Shown here piece after piece: positions 9,399-19,142 of a stretch of DNA of 64,000 nt (positions within the stretch are counted from its first letter, which is position 1; every line of letters starts with the position of its first letter). Where the stretch lies: positions 62,001 through 126,000 of the forward strand of contig CAKRTS010000006.1 of the NCBI GenBank assembly GCA_934402315.1, in the 5' to 3' direction. The notes beneath the pieces were generated by a model. The model was not told the DNA's origin and made no database searches. It saw only the letters and a program-made list of their open reading frames with translations. The position numbers and the translations under genes are program-made. The stretch is from an uncultured Acetatifactor sp. (GTDB lineage Bacteria; Bacillota; Clostridia; Lachnospirales; Lachnospiraceae).

Positions 9399-10059
9399 AT
9401 TCTCTCATCTCTTCCAAACGGCATACCTTCGGGACACCGTTTCCCTCGCGCAGTCCCTGCTTTGCCATCTGGTCTGCCAGCTCATTGTACTTGACGTTGG
9501 TATGTGCTGCCACCTTTGTGAAGCTGATCTGGATCTTTGTCCCCCACTCCCGCATAGCCTTCGCATATTTCTGCGTCAGCTCTGTCTTGGAACGCCATTC
9601 GCCCGTGACCCACTTCTCTATTCCCTGATAATCATAGCAAAGCTCCACCTTCTGAAATCCATTCAGCATCGCCGTCTTCACCGCATACATTGCCCCCAGC
9701 ATCTCCCCCGTGACATTCCGGTGCTGTAGGGACTGTTCATTATCACCGTTCCCATATTGCGTATAAATATGTCCATCTGCAAGGATAAAAACACAGCCAA
9801 ACGCATATTTTTTCAAAGTGTCATCATAGCTTCCGTCCACATACGCCAGAAGACTTTCTCCGGATGTCGCCCCGGCAGGCGGCACGTCGGCTTCTCCCTC
9901 CTCTGTAATGCCGAGATAGTTCTTAGCCTCCTGCACAGTGGGAAAGCCCTTGTATTCCGCGCCGGGATAGCCGTCTACAGCCTTCCGGCACTCTTCCCAT
10001 TGATAGAAGATTCCTGTGTTTTTTCCTTTTTTGACTGCGTAGACCTTCTTCCCCGCCAT
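9385..10059 (-). CDS. rnhA: Ribonuclease H1 with viroplasmin-type hybrid-binding domain
   Basis: 224 residues. Residues ~1-50 form a caulimovirus viroplasmin/RNase H1 hybrid-binding domain (KKVYAVKKGKNTGIF, PTVQEAKNYL). A linker leads to the RNase H fold at ~75-215. All four acidic active-site positions are visible: D in LLAYVDGSYD, E in TGEMLGAMYA, D in LCYDYQGIEKW, and D in YNELADQMAK. It degrades the RNA strand of RNA:DNA hybrids, which suits its place at the head of a ligA operon. A TATAAT box with extended -10 (TGATATAAT) lies about 45 bases upstream. Confidence 0.92.
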   Translation of the reverse strand: MAGKKVYAVKKGKNTGIFYQWEECRKAVDGYPGAEYKGFPTVQEAKNYLGITEEGEADVPPAGATSGESLLAYVDGSYDDTLKKYAFGCVFILADGHIYTQYGNGDNEQSLQHRNVTGEMLGAMYAVKTAMLNGFQKVELCYDYQGIEKWVTGEWRSKTELTQKYAKAMREWGTKIQISFTKVAAHTNVKYNELADQMAKQGLREGNGVPKVCRLEEMREYDGK

Positions 10060-10102
10060 TGCTCTCCCCTGCCGCTTCCGTTTTCGGTGTATATACTTAT
10101 TG

Positions 10103-10111
10103 ATTATATCA
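10103..10111 (-). promoter_or_regulatory. Extended -10 promoter of the rnhA-ligA-metA operon
   Basis: On the minus strand TGATATAAT reads as a perfect extended -10 element, about 45 bases before the rnhA start. No convincing -35 is seen, which is tolerated with an extended -10. Confidence 0.5.
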
Positions 10112-10142
10112 ATTTTCCCGCAAGAATGCTACACCTATACGC

Positions 10143-10170
10143 AGAAAAAGTGCGCCTGTTCAGCGCACTT
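10143..10170 (-). terminator. Rho-independent terminator of the GGDEF gene
   Basis: On the minus strand AAGTGCGC pairs with GCGCACTT across a 7-base loop, followed by a T run, 15 bases after the stop codon. Confidence 0.85.
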
Positions 10171-10184
10171 CTCTTTGTCTCTGT

Positions 10185-11846
10185 CTAATTCTTTGCAGAA
10201 TAGAATGCGAAATCATTCTTTCCGTTCTTCTTTACCTGATACATTGCATCATCGGCATCAATAATGAGCTGTTCCACATTCTCTGTATCCTTCGGGTAAG
10301 AAGCGATACCGATACTGCCGCAGATCTTTGCCTTATTTCCATTCAGTGTAAACGGTGAGGTAAATACCTGACGGCACTGGTATGCGGTCTTTTCCACGAT
10401 CTTACTCTGGCTGCTCTCCAGAATAATAATGAACTCGTCTCCGGCATACCGGTATGGCGTCAATATCTGGGACTCCATTTCCTTCAACCGGGCTGCCACC
10501 TGTGTAAGCGCTTCATCACCCGCCGTATGTCCCATCGTATCATTGATCTTCTTGAAGTCATCGATGTCGATCATAATAACCGTACAAGGCTTCTTCTTTT
10601 CCACAAGAGCTTCAAGGTCTGCCATAAACTTACTTCTGTTCGGGATTCCTGTCAGGAAGTCATGCTGTGACGCAGACTCCATGATCTTTCTGGAACTCTC
10701 CAGCTCATTCATCAGCAGGCGTCGCCTGTAATTATCGATCATTGCCCATATAATAACAATGGCAAGCGATGCAATCAGAATACAGCCCGGAATCAACGCC
10801 TCCCGGTTTCTCTCAAAAAAGCTGGTTTTACGGTTAATGATTTCCGTACCCTCTGGTAAAACGGACAATTTTATACCAAACTTCTGCATGATAAGCGCAT
10901 CCACACAATAGGTCTGGGCGCTGTCCTCTGCAACTGCAATACTCGACACCGGCTTGCCATTCATAATATCAACCGCCATCTGTGCAGCCAGTTCTCCGGA
11001 CTTATGCATCGACACGACATTTCCGCCGAGAATACCTTCCCCGATACCACCCTCTACCATGCGCAGTGCCGGTACCTTAGAGCATTCCGCGATCAGCCGG
11101 ATCGCCTGCTGGTTCGTATAATGCCTGCCGTCCGCATCCTCCGTCATGACAATGTATATCAGTATCGTATCGTCAGACAGATTCCCAAGACTGTAGCGGA
11201 TGGAAAAATTCTTTGATTCCGAGGTGTTGATTTCACTGAACTCCAGATCGGGATATTTATCTGCATAGCTGTAAAAGCGCTTTCTCTCTGCTTCTCCGGT
11301 GATGCTGTCGTCCAGAATCGCAACCACCTTTTTCGCATTCGGATTAATCATAAGTCCCAGATCAATATTCTTTTCTACCGACAGCTTTTCAAGAACTCCC
11401 GTAAACTGCCCGGTCGCAACTGCCTCTGCAGCCAGCTCCTCGTCGTTGATGCCCTCAAACACCATCGGTATTCCCGCAAAAATATCATCCTTATATTTCA
11501 ATGCAAATTGAAGCGCTGCATCATCCCCCAGAATAATGACATCGTAGGGTTCCACCATGGACATCATGTAGGCAAGATTTTCGTAGAACAGCTGCAGCGA
11601 TTCCTCTGTGTCCACCCGCTTTGTGTCCATATATTCATAATCCAGTGTGACATCTTCCCCAAAGACATCCTGAAATCCCTCAATCTGCATCTGCACCTGA
11701 TCCCATGCATAAGAATAAGAGCTGATAAACAAAACCCTTTTGTCATCATCAGCCGCCTGCACTGTCTGCCCAAATAAACCGCAGAAAAACAGCACACACA
11801 GGATCTGCAGTATCCCCATTTGCAATACCGTTTTTATCTTTCTCAT
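10185..11846 (-). CDS. Membrane diguanylate cyclase with ABC-type substrate-binding sensor domain
   Basis: 553 residues. A signal peptide or anchor (residues 1-31, ending TVQAADD) precedes an extracellular ABC_sub_bind-like domain (~35-320; FISSYSYAWDQ, SITGEAERKRFYSYADKYP). A transmembrane helix follows (~348-368, PGCILIASLAIVIIWAM), then a cytoplasmic GGDEF domain (~395-553). The signature reads AGDEF (RYAGDEFIIIL), a variant found in active cyclases. No RxxD inhibitory site lies just upstream of it. It should make cyclic di-GMP in response to a small extracellular ligand; the ligand is unknown. It is monocistronic, with its own promoter and terminator. Confidence 0.88.
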   Translation of the reverse strand: MRKIKTVLQMGILQILCVLFFCGLFGQTVQAADDDKRVLFISSYSYAWDQVQMQIEGFQDVFGEDVTLDYEYMDTKRVDTEESLQLFYENLAYMMSMVEPYDVIILGDDAALQFALKYKDDIFAGIPMVFEGINDEELAAEAVATGQFTGVLEKLSVEKNIDLGLMINPNAKKVVAILDDSITGEAERKRFYSYADKYPDLEFSEINTSESKNFSIRYSLGNLSDDTILIYIVMTEDADGRHYTNQQAIRLIAECSKVPALRMVEGGIGEGILGGNVVSMHKSGELAAQMAVDIMNGKPVSSIAVAEDSAQTYCVDALIMQKFGIKLSVLPEGTEIINRKTSFFERNREALIPGCILIASLAIVIIWAMIDNYRRRLLMNELESSRKIMESASQHDFLTGIPNRSKFMADLEALVEKKKPCTVIMIDIDDFKKINDTMGHTAGDEALTQVAARLKEMESQILTPYRYAGDEFIIILESSQSKIVEKTAYQCRQVFTSPFTLNGNKAKICGSIGIASYPKDTENVEQLIIDADDAMYQVKKNGKNDFAFYSAKN

Positions 11847-11881
11847 CTTTTACCGTCCCCTGAACACATATATCTAGTACC

Positions 11882-11909
11882 ATTGTACCACATTTTATGA
11901 AATATTCAA
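11882..11909 (-). promoter_or_regulatory. SigA-type promoter of the GGDEF gene
   Basis: Minus strand: TTGAAT, 16-base spacer, TACAAT, about 35 bases before the start codon. Confidence 0.6.
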
Positions 11910-11977
11910 GCCCTTTCTGTCACGGCTTCATTATTTTATCATACAATACCATGAATAAATTGTCAAAGGAGATTCCT

Positions 11978-12880
11978 ATGTATTATTTCATCAACATTAT
12001 ACTACTAATCATTGTGTTTTGTACACTATTTAGTTGTATTCGGCAGAAAAAAGTTGAAAAAGAGATCCGGCACATGACCTGTTCCGAAAAATGCCGGCTG
12101 ATTTCTGATATTCTCTCTCCGCTCGGCTACTGTTACAGCAGTGACTGGGACATTATCACTACCCGCAACGACGCATGGCAGGGTGAGATCGGCTACCGTG
12201 CCTTTTTCGATAAAGCCGCACTCCATTTCAACATGTCCTTTGGTGCCCTTCCCGTCTATTTTCACTATCAGGGCTCCACATGGCTGATCGAGTTGTGGAA
12301 GGGACAGTACGGTGTCAGCACCGGCGCAGAGGTCGGAGTATACCGCGCTGATGGTCTTCTCCCGGAATCCGAATTATCCTCTGCCGTGTTTCATGCCGTG
12401 GATGACGGACAATATCTTCCGATGTCCTTCACGCTGCGCCACAGCGGAACGATCGTCGCCAGACTCTGCAAGAGCACATGGTGGCTCACGGCTTTTCTGC
12501 CCGGCATGTACAGCAAGCCATCCGGCCTGACTCTGGATGTCTCCATCTGTTTCCCTGATGCTGCCATGCAGGAAGCATTCTGCAACAGTCTGACCGCCTG
12601 CAACGTCCCTTCACTGTACTTCCATTGCCGCGGCACACGCACGCATATCCACTATACCGACGGATGCCCTCTTTCTCCCATCTGTCCCGGAACTCTCTCT
12701 CTTCTGCGCCGCATCCGGATCCGATGGGTAAATTTCTCCAATCGGCTTTCCTGTCACCTGTACCGGCATCTGACGCGTCATTTCTGCTGCACACTTGACA
12801 AGATTTTATATCTCTATAAGCTACTTCCCTTCACTGTCCGCCGAATCCTGCGCTGTATGAAAGGAGCCAGACAGCGATGA
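11978..12880 (+). CDS. DUF4474 domain protein, membrane-anchored
   Basis: About 300 residues when started at the ATG at 11978, which has AAAGGAG 7 bases upstream; the ORF extends further but without a ribosome site. Residues ~1-22 are a hydrophobic N-terminal anchor (YYFINIILLIIVFCTLFS). The middle part (residues ~65-130), with ITTRNDAWQGEIGYRAFFD and WLIELWKGQYGVSTG, is characteristic of DUF4474, a domain common in Lachnospiraceae and of unknown function. The rest is rich in Cys, Arg and Leu and does not match anything I recognise. The stop overlaps the start of the phosphoesterase gene (ATGA), so the two are translationally coupled and may act together. Confidence 0.75.
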   Translation: MYYFINIILLIIVFCTLFSCIRQKKVEKEIRHMTCSEKCRLISDILSPLGYCYSSDWDIITTRNDAWQGEIGYRAFFDKAALHFNMSFGALPVYFHYQGSTWLIELWKGQYGVSTGAEVGVYRADGLLPESELSSAVFHAVDDGQYLPMSFTLRHSGTIVARLCKSTWWLTAFLPGMYSKPSGLTLDVSICFPDAAMQEAFCNSLTACNVPSLYFHCRGTRTHIHYTDGCPLSPICPGTLSLLRRIRIRWVNFSNRLSCHLYRHLTRHFCCTLDKILYLYKLLPFTVRRILRCMKGARQR

Positions 12881-13755
12881 GCAGTCATTCCCGTCTTCAA
12901 AGAGCTTTCCGAAATGCCCCAACGCTCCCGCTGACTGACTGCAGCCGCTTCTGTCTTTTCAGCGACTGCCACCGGGGCGACGGAACAGCAAACGATAATT
13001 TTCTGAAAAATCAAAACCTTTACTTTACCGCCCTGAAGCATTATTATGCAGAGGGCTTCACCTATATTGAGCTTGGCGACGGCGATGAGCTCTGGGAAAA
13101 CAGGCGGATGAGCCAGATCATTGAGATCCACAATAATGTGTTCTGGCTCCTCTCCCTCTTCTACCGCCAGAACCGCCTTTATCTGCTCTACGGGAACCAT
13201 GATCTCGAGAAGAAGAAGCCCGGGTATTCTGACCGGGTCTGTGACACCTATTTCTGTACGGACACGCAATGCTGTGAGGAACTGTTCCCCGGTCTTCAGT
13301 TCCACGAAAGCCTGATCCTCGAAAATTGTGACGGTCATCAGCTCTACCTGACCCACGGTCATCAGGCGGACTTCTGGAACTCCTCCGGCTGGAAGCTGAA
13401 CCGCTTCCTTGTCCGCTATCTCTGGCGCCCTCTGGAGCATTTCGGCGTGCTTGACCCGACCAGCGCCGCAAAGAATTACAGCCACAAAGACCTGGTTGAA
13501 AAACGTCTGACCGACTTTGCCCTATCGACCGGCATCCCTCTCATCACCGGGCATACACACAAACCGAGGCTCAACCCTTCTGATCTGTCCTACATGAACA
13601 TCGGAAGCTGCGTGCATCCACGCTGCATCACCTGCATGGAATTAACCGGCAGCCAGCTCACGCTTGTCAAATGGACCTGTGACACAAGAAGGGACAGAAC
13701 CCTCTTTGTAAGCAGAGAAGTCCTGTCCCATGCAACACTGTGGGAAAAAGCATAA
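12877..13755 (+). CDS. Calcineurin-like metallophosphoesterase
   Basis: 292 residues with the full two-metal phosphoesterase motif set: FSDCHRGDG, LGDGDELWE, YGNHDLEKK, LTHGHQADFW and TGHTHKPRL. The Asp-x-His of motif I appears as SDCHRGD. It should hydrolyse a phosphomono- or diester; the substrate cannot be told from sequence, although the layout recalls UDP-2,3-diacylglucosamine hydrolase/serine-threonine phosphatase-like cytosolic enzymes. There is no signal peptide. It overlaps the DUF4474 gene by 4 bases and ends at a strong hairpin. Confidence 0.87.
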   Translation: MSSHSRLQRAFRNAPTLPLTDCSRFCLFSDCHRGDGTANDNFLKNQNLYFTALKHYYAEGFTYIELGDGDELWENRRMSQIIEIHNNVFWLLSLFYRQNRLYLLYGNHDLEKKKPGYSDRVCDTYFCTDTQCCEELFPGLQFHESLILENCDGHQLYLTHGHQADFWNSSGWKLNRFLVRYLWRPLEHFGVLDPTSAAKNYSHKDLVEKRLTDFALSTGIPLITGHTHKPRLNPSDLSYMNIGSCVHPRCITCMELTGSQLTLVKWTCDTRRDRTLFVSREVLSHATLWEKA

Positions 13756-13778
13756 CCACCGGTCAGACCGGTGGTTAT
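13752..13778. terminator. Perfect 12-bp hairpin between convergent genes
   Basis: ATAACCACCGGT / ACCGGTGGTTAT with a 3-base loop. It sits at the end of the phosphoesterase gene (+) and 22 bases beyond the gdhA stop (-). The T-rich side (ATGCTTTTT) is on the minus strand. Confidence 0.75.
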
Positions 13779-13799
13779 GTCTATCTGCGTTCTAATGTT

Positions 13800-15164
<1,365 letters not shown>

Positions 15165-15200
15165 TTAGTATATGGATATACGTGTATACATCCCATGATA

Positions 15201-15227
15201 AAAAAAACACAGGACTTACATCCTGTG
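15201..15227 (-). terminator. Hairpin plus T8: terminator of the upstream gene and 5' hairpin of gdhA mRNA
   Basis: Minus strand CACAGGA / TCCTGTG with a 6-base loop, followed by eight T. It lies ~95 bases past the stop of the 15322-15753 gene but also immediately downstream of the predicted gdhA promoter. Confidence 0.75.
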
Positions 15228-15231
15228 CATT

Positions 15232-15260
15232 ATTATACCTCGTAATCGTCCATTTCTCAA
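15232..15260 (-). promoter_or_regulatory. SigA-type promoter of gdhA
   Basis: Minus strand: TTGAGA, 17-base spacer, consensus TATAAT. The predicted start site falls at the first arm of the 15201-15227 hairpin. Confidence 0.7.
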
Positions 15261-15321
15261 CTGACTTTATTTCATTAAACCGTAAAAGTTTTTTTGATTT
15301 TTTTAGATATTTTATACAAAA

Positions 15322-15753
15322 TCACAAATACTGTTTTAGTCTGGCAACATTCTTCTCCTCACACTCAATCAGCTGTTTTGCGAGTGTTGCCGTCTTCTCT
15401 CCGATATTTTCGTTGCGTTTGAGCGCCTTTTCCATATCCAGGATGCCGTTTGTGCTGTTCTTAATCATCAATTCTGCAATATGTCCCGTGCTGGTATTCA
15501 GCAGGGTATTGTAATGCAGTCCCGTGCGCAGCTTCGCATCCTCCAGAAACCCGCTGCGGTAGTATTCCGCCTTTCCCGCGACCAGCTGCTTTGCGGCGGC
15601 ATTGTGGATCTCCGAGTATTTTAACGTCTGTCTGGAGAGCTGCATGGCAAGCGCATCGTCATAGACCTTGTCGGATACGGCATCAATCGCTTTCATCCCC
15701 ATCTCAGCATTCCTCTGAATTTTTCTGTAAACTTCGATTTCCTGTGTCGTCAT
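15322..15753 (-). CDS. Unrecognised small all-helical protein
   Basis: 143 residues from the ATG at 15753, chosen because GGGAGGAAGAGACG lies directly upstream; the ORF runs 12 codons further without a ribosome site. No signal peptide, Cys cluster or membrane segment. The composition (TTQEIEVYRKIQRNAEMGMK ... EKALKRNENIGEKTATLAKQ) predicts long amphipathic helices, perhaps a ferritin-like or coat-protein-like four-helix bundle. I do not recognise the family. It is flanked by terminators on both sides, so it is probably monocistronic. Confidence 0.7.
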   Translation of the reverse strand: MTTQEIEVYRKIQRNAEMGMKAIDAVSDKVYDDALAMQLSRQTLKYSEIHNAAAKQLVAGKAEYYRSGFLEDAKLRTGLHYNTLLNTSTGHIAELMIKNSTNGILDMEKALKRNENIGEKTATLAKQLIECEEKNVARLKQYL

Positions 15754-15814
15754 CGTCTCTTCCTCCCATCCGGCTTCCATGGCTGCCATCAGATTGAAAA
15801 ACTCTGCGACCGCA

Positions 15815-15854
15815 TAAAAAGAGAAGCCTCACCGGTATACAGTAAAAGGCTTCC
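15815..15854 (-). terminator. Rho-independent terminator of the SH3 protein gene
   Basis: Minus strand GGAAGCC pairs with GGCTTCTC across a ~19-base loop, followed by TTTTTATG. Confidence 0.65.
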
Positions 15855-15899
15855 CTGTTTTTATGTTTTTATTCTCTTTTTGATTGAATTGCAGAGACC

Positions 15900-17129
15900 T
15901 TACTGCTGGGTTACATAATCCGACTTCACATAGCCCACCTGTCCGTTGTACTTCACCTTGCACCAGCCATTTTCGTTAGCAATCAGATCCAGTGTAGACC
16001 CACCGGCAAGTACGCCGAGCCGCTCCGCTGTTTCACTCGCCGCTGAACGCACATTGATGTTTGTCGTAGCTGTCACGGTTCCGATCGTCTCAAAGCCGGC
16101 CGCACTCTCCTCCAACTGGAGATATTCCGACTTGATATAGCCATCCTTACCCTCGAAAACAATCTTCGTCCAGCCGTTTACGCGCACCTCCTGCACCTGA
16201 ACCCTGGTTCCGTTTGTCACCTTGCCCAGCTTGTCGGCACGCTCGCTGTCCGAGCTTCTGACATTCACGGTCGTCGTCGCCGTCGCATACTGCGGTCCGG
16301 CATCCACAGGCGTCTCCGGCTGCTGCGTCTGATCCGTTCCCTCTTCGCTGACAGGCTGTTCCTCTGTGCTCTCGCCGCTTTCTCCCTCTGTTCCCTGAAT
16401 CCGGCTGGAAAGAATCTCTCCTACCTTTGTCTTCAGCTGTGTGCTGAGCAGTCCGACATACTCCAGCAGATTCGGATTCTGCGAGAGCAGTTCACTGTAC
16501 TCCACGTTGATACGGTTGTTGAATTCGACAACATCGACCTGTTCGTTTGCCGTCCTGATATACTCCGTCTCTTCGTCGGTGAAAATGCTGGCATCCTTGA
16601 TGTAAAGCTGGCCGTTATCATCCGTACAGACATAGAGCGTCTCGTATCCCGGGAACTCGCCGTAATCCACGATTCCCATCTTGTAGTAGACATAGACGAT
16701 CGTCGAGCCGTCCACCGGTCCCTGCTTGGAATAAATATCAATATCTGCATAATGGTCAATATAGTTCGACAGCTCCGAATAGTACAGCAGAATATTTTCG
16801 TTGATGCCCTGACAGATCGACTGCAGAGTATCTGTATCCCCTGTTCCGATCGCGTTATAGTATGTGGCAACGAGCGTATAGATTGCCTCGTTCTCATTCG
16901 CGGCAAGCGGAACCTCCTCCGCGGACGGTCTGATTTCCACCGTCTCACCCTCCTGCGGAATCACCTCAGAACTCTGTTCCACAGACACCTGCTCCTCTGT
17001 TTTCGTCTTGTTGGCATTCAGTGCAATTACAACAGTCACAGCAGCCACAACTACGACCAGCACCGGAAAAACGATCTTGCAATTTTTAATGATAAAGTCC
17101 CAAATTGTCTTCCACTTTTCTTTACTCAT
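15900..17129 (-). CDS. Membrane-anchored protein with two bacterial SH3 domains
   Basis: About 409 residues from the ATG at 17129 (GGAG 7 bases upstream). A short cytoplasmic N-terminus is followed by one transmembrane helix (~21-38, VFPVLVVVVAAVTVVIAL), an acidic linker, and a ~150-residue extracellular domain containing YTLVATYYNAIGTGDT, an NTF2-like pattern. An E/G/S/Q-rich linker follows, then two SH3b repeats (about 285-340 and 355-409), each with VNVRS...ERLG and a closing GYIKSEYL/GYVKSDYV. Such SH3b domains usually bind peptidoglycan, so the protein probably sits at the cell wall. It has no catalytic motif and no partner gene. Confidence 0.85.
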   Translation of the reverse strand: MSKEKWKTIWDFIIKNCKIVFPVLVVVVAAVTVVIALNANKTKTEEQVSVEQSSEVIPQEGETVEIRPSAEEVPLAANENEAIYTLVATYYNAIGTGDTDTLQSICQGINENILLYYSELSNYIDHYADIDIYSKQGPVDGSTIVYVYYKMGIVDYGEFPGYETLYVCTDDNGQLYIKDASIFTDEETEYIRTANEQVDVVEFNNRINVEYSELLSQNPNLLEYVGLLSTQLKTKVGEILSSRIQGTEGESGESTEEQPVSEEGTDQTQQPETPVDAGPQYATATTTVNVRSSDSERADKLGKVTNGTRVQVQEVRVNGWTKIVFEGKDGYIKSEYLQLEESAAGFETIGTVTATTNINVRSAASETAERLGVLAGGSTLDLIANENGWCKVKYNGQVGYVKSDYVTQQ

Positions 17130-17195
17130 ATTCCCGCTCCAATCCATCCGCTCAGGCGGATACTCAAATCAGGGGTTCACATGTTCGCCTAAATG

Positions 17196-17216
17196 CAAAA
17201 AGCCGCAAGCGGCTCT
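17196..17216 (-). terminator. Terminator of the tRNA-Arg transcript
   Basis: Minus strand AGCCGC / GCGGCT tight hairpin followed by TTTTT, ~50 bases beyond the tRNA 3' end. Confidence 0.8.
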
Positions 17217-17248
17217 TTTCAAATTTACTCTCTTCACTTTATACAGTA

Positions 17249-17261
17249 CAGGGTGATGTAA
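17249..17261. repeat. 3'-side arm of a 13-bp inverted repeat flanking tRNA-Arg
   Basis: CAGGGTGATGTAA here is the exact reverse complement of 17368-17380. It lies 2 bases beyond the tRNA 3' end. Confidence 0.9.
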
Positions 17262-17263
17262 AA

Positions 17264-17335
17264 TGCATCCGACAGGAATCGAACCTGCATTAAAGGCGTC
17301 GGAGGCCTTCGTTCTATCCGTTAGACTACGGATGC
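17264..17335 (-). tRNA. tRNA-Arg (anticodon CCG)
   Basis: A 72-base cloverleaf on the minus strand. Acceptor GCATCCG pairs with CGGATGC, and the discriminator base is A. The anticodon stem AAGGC/GCCTT is perfect and closes the loop CTCCGAC, giving U33, anticodon CCG and A37, so it reads the arginine codon CGG. The T arm GCAGG-TTCGATT-CCTGT is canonical. No CCA is encoded. It has its own promoter and terminator and is not part of a tRNA cluster. Confidence 0.95.
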
Positions 17336-17367
17336 ATAGTATTTAGCGTCGAATTGTTACGAAATTA

Positions 17368-17380
17368 TTACATCACCCTG
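17368..17380. repeat. 5'-side arm of a 13-bp inverted repeat flanking tRNA-Arg
   Basis: TTACATCACCCTG, exact reverse complement of 17249-17261. The predicted transcription start of the tRNA lies within it. Confidence 0.9.
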
Positions 17381-17383
17381 ACT

Positions 17384-17412
17384 ATAATATCATAAAAACT
17401 TCTGTATGTCTA
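17384..17412 (-). promoter_or_regulatory. SigA-type promoter of tRNA-Arg
   Basis: Minus strand: TAGACA, 17-base spacer, TATTAT. The start should fall on the G triplet at 17376-17378. Confidence 0.6.
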
Positions 17413-17432
17413 CAACGAATTCATGGAATTTT

Positions 17433-18323
17433 TTAGAAAATAATTTTAACCGTCCTTGAACTGAAATCATAGTAATATAGATTATCAGACAGAATTTCTT
17501 CCTTGGAAACGAACCTGCTGTTGACTTCCTTGATGGTCTTCTTGATTTCTTCCACATTCTCCATGCCGGTGTCCCTGAGAATGAGCACCTCATGCACAGA
17601 GCTGGGGATAATGTAAAAGCTCTTCTTTCCCGCTGCCGCAATTTTCTCCAGCATTCCCGGATACAGAATACATGCTGCACCCTGTGCCCTTCTGTCATTT
17701 GTCAGAATGTGCAGATTACTCTCCGGTACCGGACCCCCGATCGCCTGTATCTGTCCCGTCTCTTTCAAAATATCCGTCATCGACCGAAAATCCGCGGGAT
17801 AAATTCTGGGGGTATTGACTCCTGCCAGCGTCATAAGCTCCTTCGTCCCTACCTTCCACATTTCCAGATGCGTATTATAGATCGGAATCGAACCGTCCCC
17901 GAGCACTCCTCCCTGATAGGAATAGAAAAAGCAGATGGCAAGATCCATAAACTCCACATGCGGAATCTCCTCAAGCAGCGCCTCGTTTCCTTTTCTTCGG
18001 ATCAGCCGGTAACAGATTCTGTCGCACACCTTATCAAACTCCTTGAAAAAATCCATGCTGACATTTCCCTTCGGCATCTCCTCATGGTAGACATCAATGA
18101 TTTTTTCAATAATTTTTGAAAAAGAAACACCATCCTCGTATGCCAGCTTAAAAATTTCCAGATAGATCGTCGGCACGACATTCTTCGTCTCCGACAGGAT
18201 CACCAGTCCGTGCAGCAGGATGCCATTGTTCTTCCGAACCTCCTTTACTTCCACACGATAGCCTTCTCCCAGCTTTTCCTTCACTGCCACCAATACCTTC
18301 TGTGCAAATTCCTTCATTTCCAT
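17433..18323 (-). CDS. DUF5688 family protein
   Basis: About 296 residues from the ATG at 18323, which has AAAAGGAG 7 bases upstream. The sequence (EVKEVRKNNGILLHGLVI, PTIYLEIFKLAYEDGVSF, LTNDRRAQGAACILYPGML, FYIIPSSVHEVLILRD) matches DUF5688, a large paralogous family in Lachnospiraceae with no assigned function. It is a soluble mixed alpha/beta protein with no signal peptide or catalytic motif. It stands alone between efp and the tRNA gene. Confidence 0.82.
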   Translation of the reverse strand: MEMKEFAQKVLVAVKEKLGEGYRVEVKEVRKNNGILLHGLVILSETKNVVPTIYLEIFKLAYEDGVSFSKIIEKIIDVYHEEMPKGNVSMDFFKEFDKVCDRICYRLIRRKGNEALLEEIPHVEFMDLAICFFYSYQGGVLGDGSIPIYNTHLEMWKVGTKELMTLAGVNTPRIYPADFRSMTDILKETGQIQAIGGPVPESNLHILTNDRRAQGAACILYPGMLEKIAAAGKKSFYIIPSSVHEVLILRDTGMENVEEIKKTIKEVNSRFVSKEEILSDNLYYYDFSSRTVKIIF

Positions 18324-18414
18324 ATACAATCTCCTTTTCAATCTTGATAGTTGTTGTGATTTGTTTCAATTTTTGAACTGTAAGACATGTCTGAACGACT
18401 CCGGCTTCCGCCGG

Positions 18415-18453
18415 CAAAAGAAAAGGCAACAACACTCCGAAAGTGTCATTGCC
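18415..18453 (-). terminator. Rho-independent terminator of efp
   Basis: Minus strand GGCAATGACACT / AGTGTTGTTGCC with loop TTCGG, then TTTTCTTTT, 36 bases after the efp stop. Confidence 0.9.
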
Positions 18454-18488
18454 TCACAAGTCTGACTGTATGAAAAGAAAGCTGTTCC

Positions 18489-19046
18489 TTATACTCTGGA
18501 CAGATACTCTCCGGTTCTGGTGTCGATCTTGATCTTATCGCCCTGATCGACAAACAGAGGAACGGAAACCTGTGCACCGGTCTCCACAATAGCAGGCTTG
18601 GATGCGCCTGTTGCGGTGTCTCCCTTGAAGCCGGGCTCTGTCTCTGTGATCTCCAGCTCTACAAAAAGAGGAGGCTCTACAGAGAAAACATTGCCGTTGT
18701 GGGAGCAGACCTTACACATCTCGTTTTCCTTGACGAACTTCATAGCGTCACCGATGGTATCGGTATTCAATGCCAGCTGCTCGTAGTTCTCTGTATCCAT
18801 GAAATAATACAGATCACCGTCTCTGTACAGATACTGCATATCTTTTCTATCAATACGTGCCTGAGGACACTTTTCGGTAGGGCGGAAGGTCTTCTCGACT
18901 ACACCGCCGCTCTTGATATTTTTCAGCTTCGTTCTCACGAAAGCAGCGCCCTTTCCAGGCTTTACATGCTGGAATTCAATAATCTGGTATACGTTATTAT
19001 CGTATTCGATAGTAATACCATTTCTGAAATCACCTGCAGAAATCAT
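18489..19046 (-). CDS. efp: Elongation factor P
   Basis: 185 residues, the standard three-domain EF-P. It enters the ribosome between the E and P sites and relieves stalling at polyproline stretches. The tip loop of domain I reads [10 protein letters not shown], with Lys32 at the usual modified position. The C-terminal OB signature is complete and ends [29 protein letters not shown] precedes the ATG. It has its own promoter (19089-19117) and terminator. The location just after aroQ echoes the aroQ-efp neighbourhood of Bacillus, without the peptidase gene found there. Confidence 0.97.
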   Translation of the reverse strand: MISAGDFRNGITIEYDNNVYQIIEFQHVKPGKGAAFVRTKLKNIKSGGVVEKTFRPTEKCPQARIDRKDMQYLYRDGDLYYFMDTENYEQLALNTDTIGDAMKFVKENEMCKVCSHNGNVFSVEPPLFVELEITETEPGFKGDTATGASKPAIVETGAQVSVPLFVDQGDKIKIDTRTGEYLSRV

Positions 19047-19088
19047 ATTATATTCCTCCTAATTTTGCTCACAAAATAATTCTTATTA

Positions 19089-19117
19089 AGTTTAATATAA
19101 AAACGTACTAATTTCAA
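19089..19117 (-). promoter_or_regulatory. SigA-type promoter of efp
   Basis: Minus strand: TTGAAA, 17-base spacer, TAAACT, ~43 bases before the efp start. Confidence 0.65.
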
Positions 19118-19142
19118 CCATTTTTGTAAAAAAAGAAAAAAA

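Noticed and set aside
15170..15195. Operator-like palindrome GGATATACGTGTATACATCC before gdhA
   Set aside because: Only the outer four bases and a few inner positions are symmetric; too weak to call.
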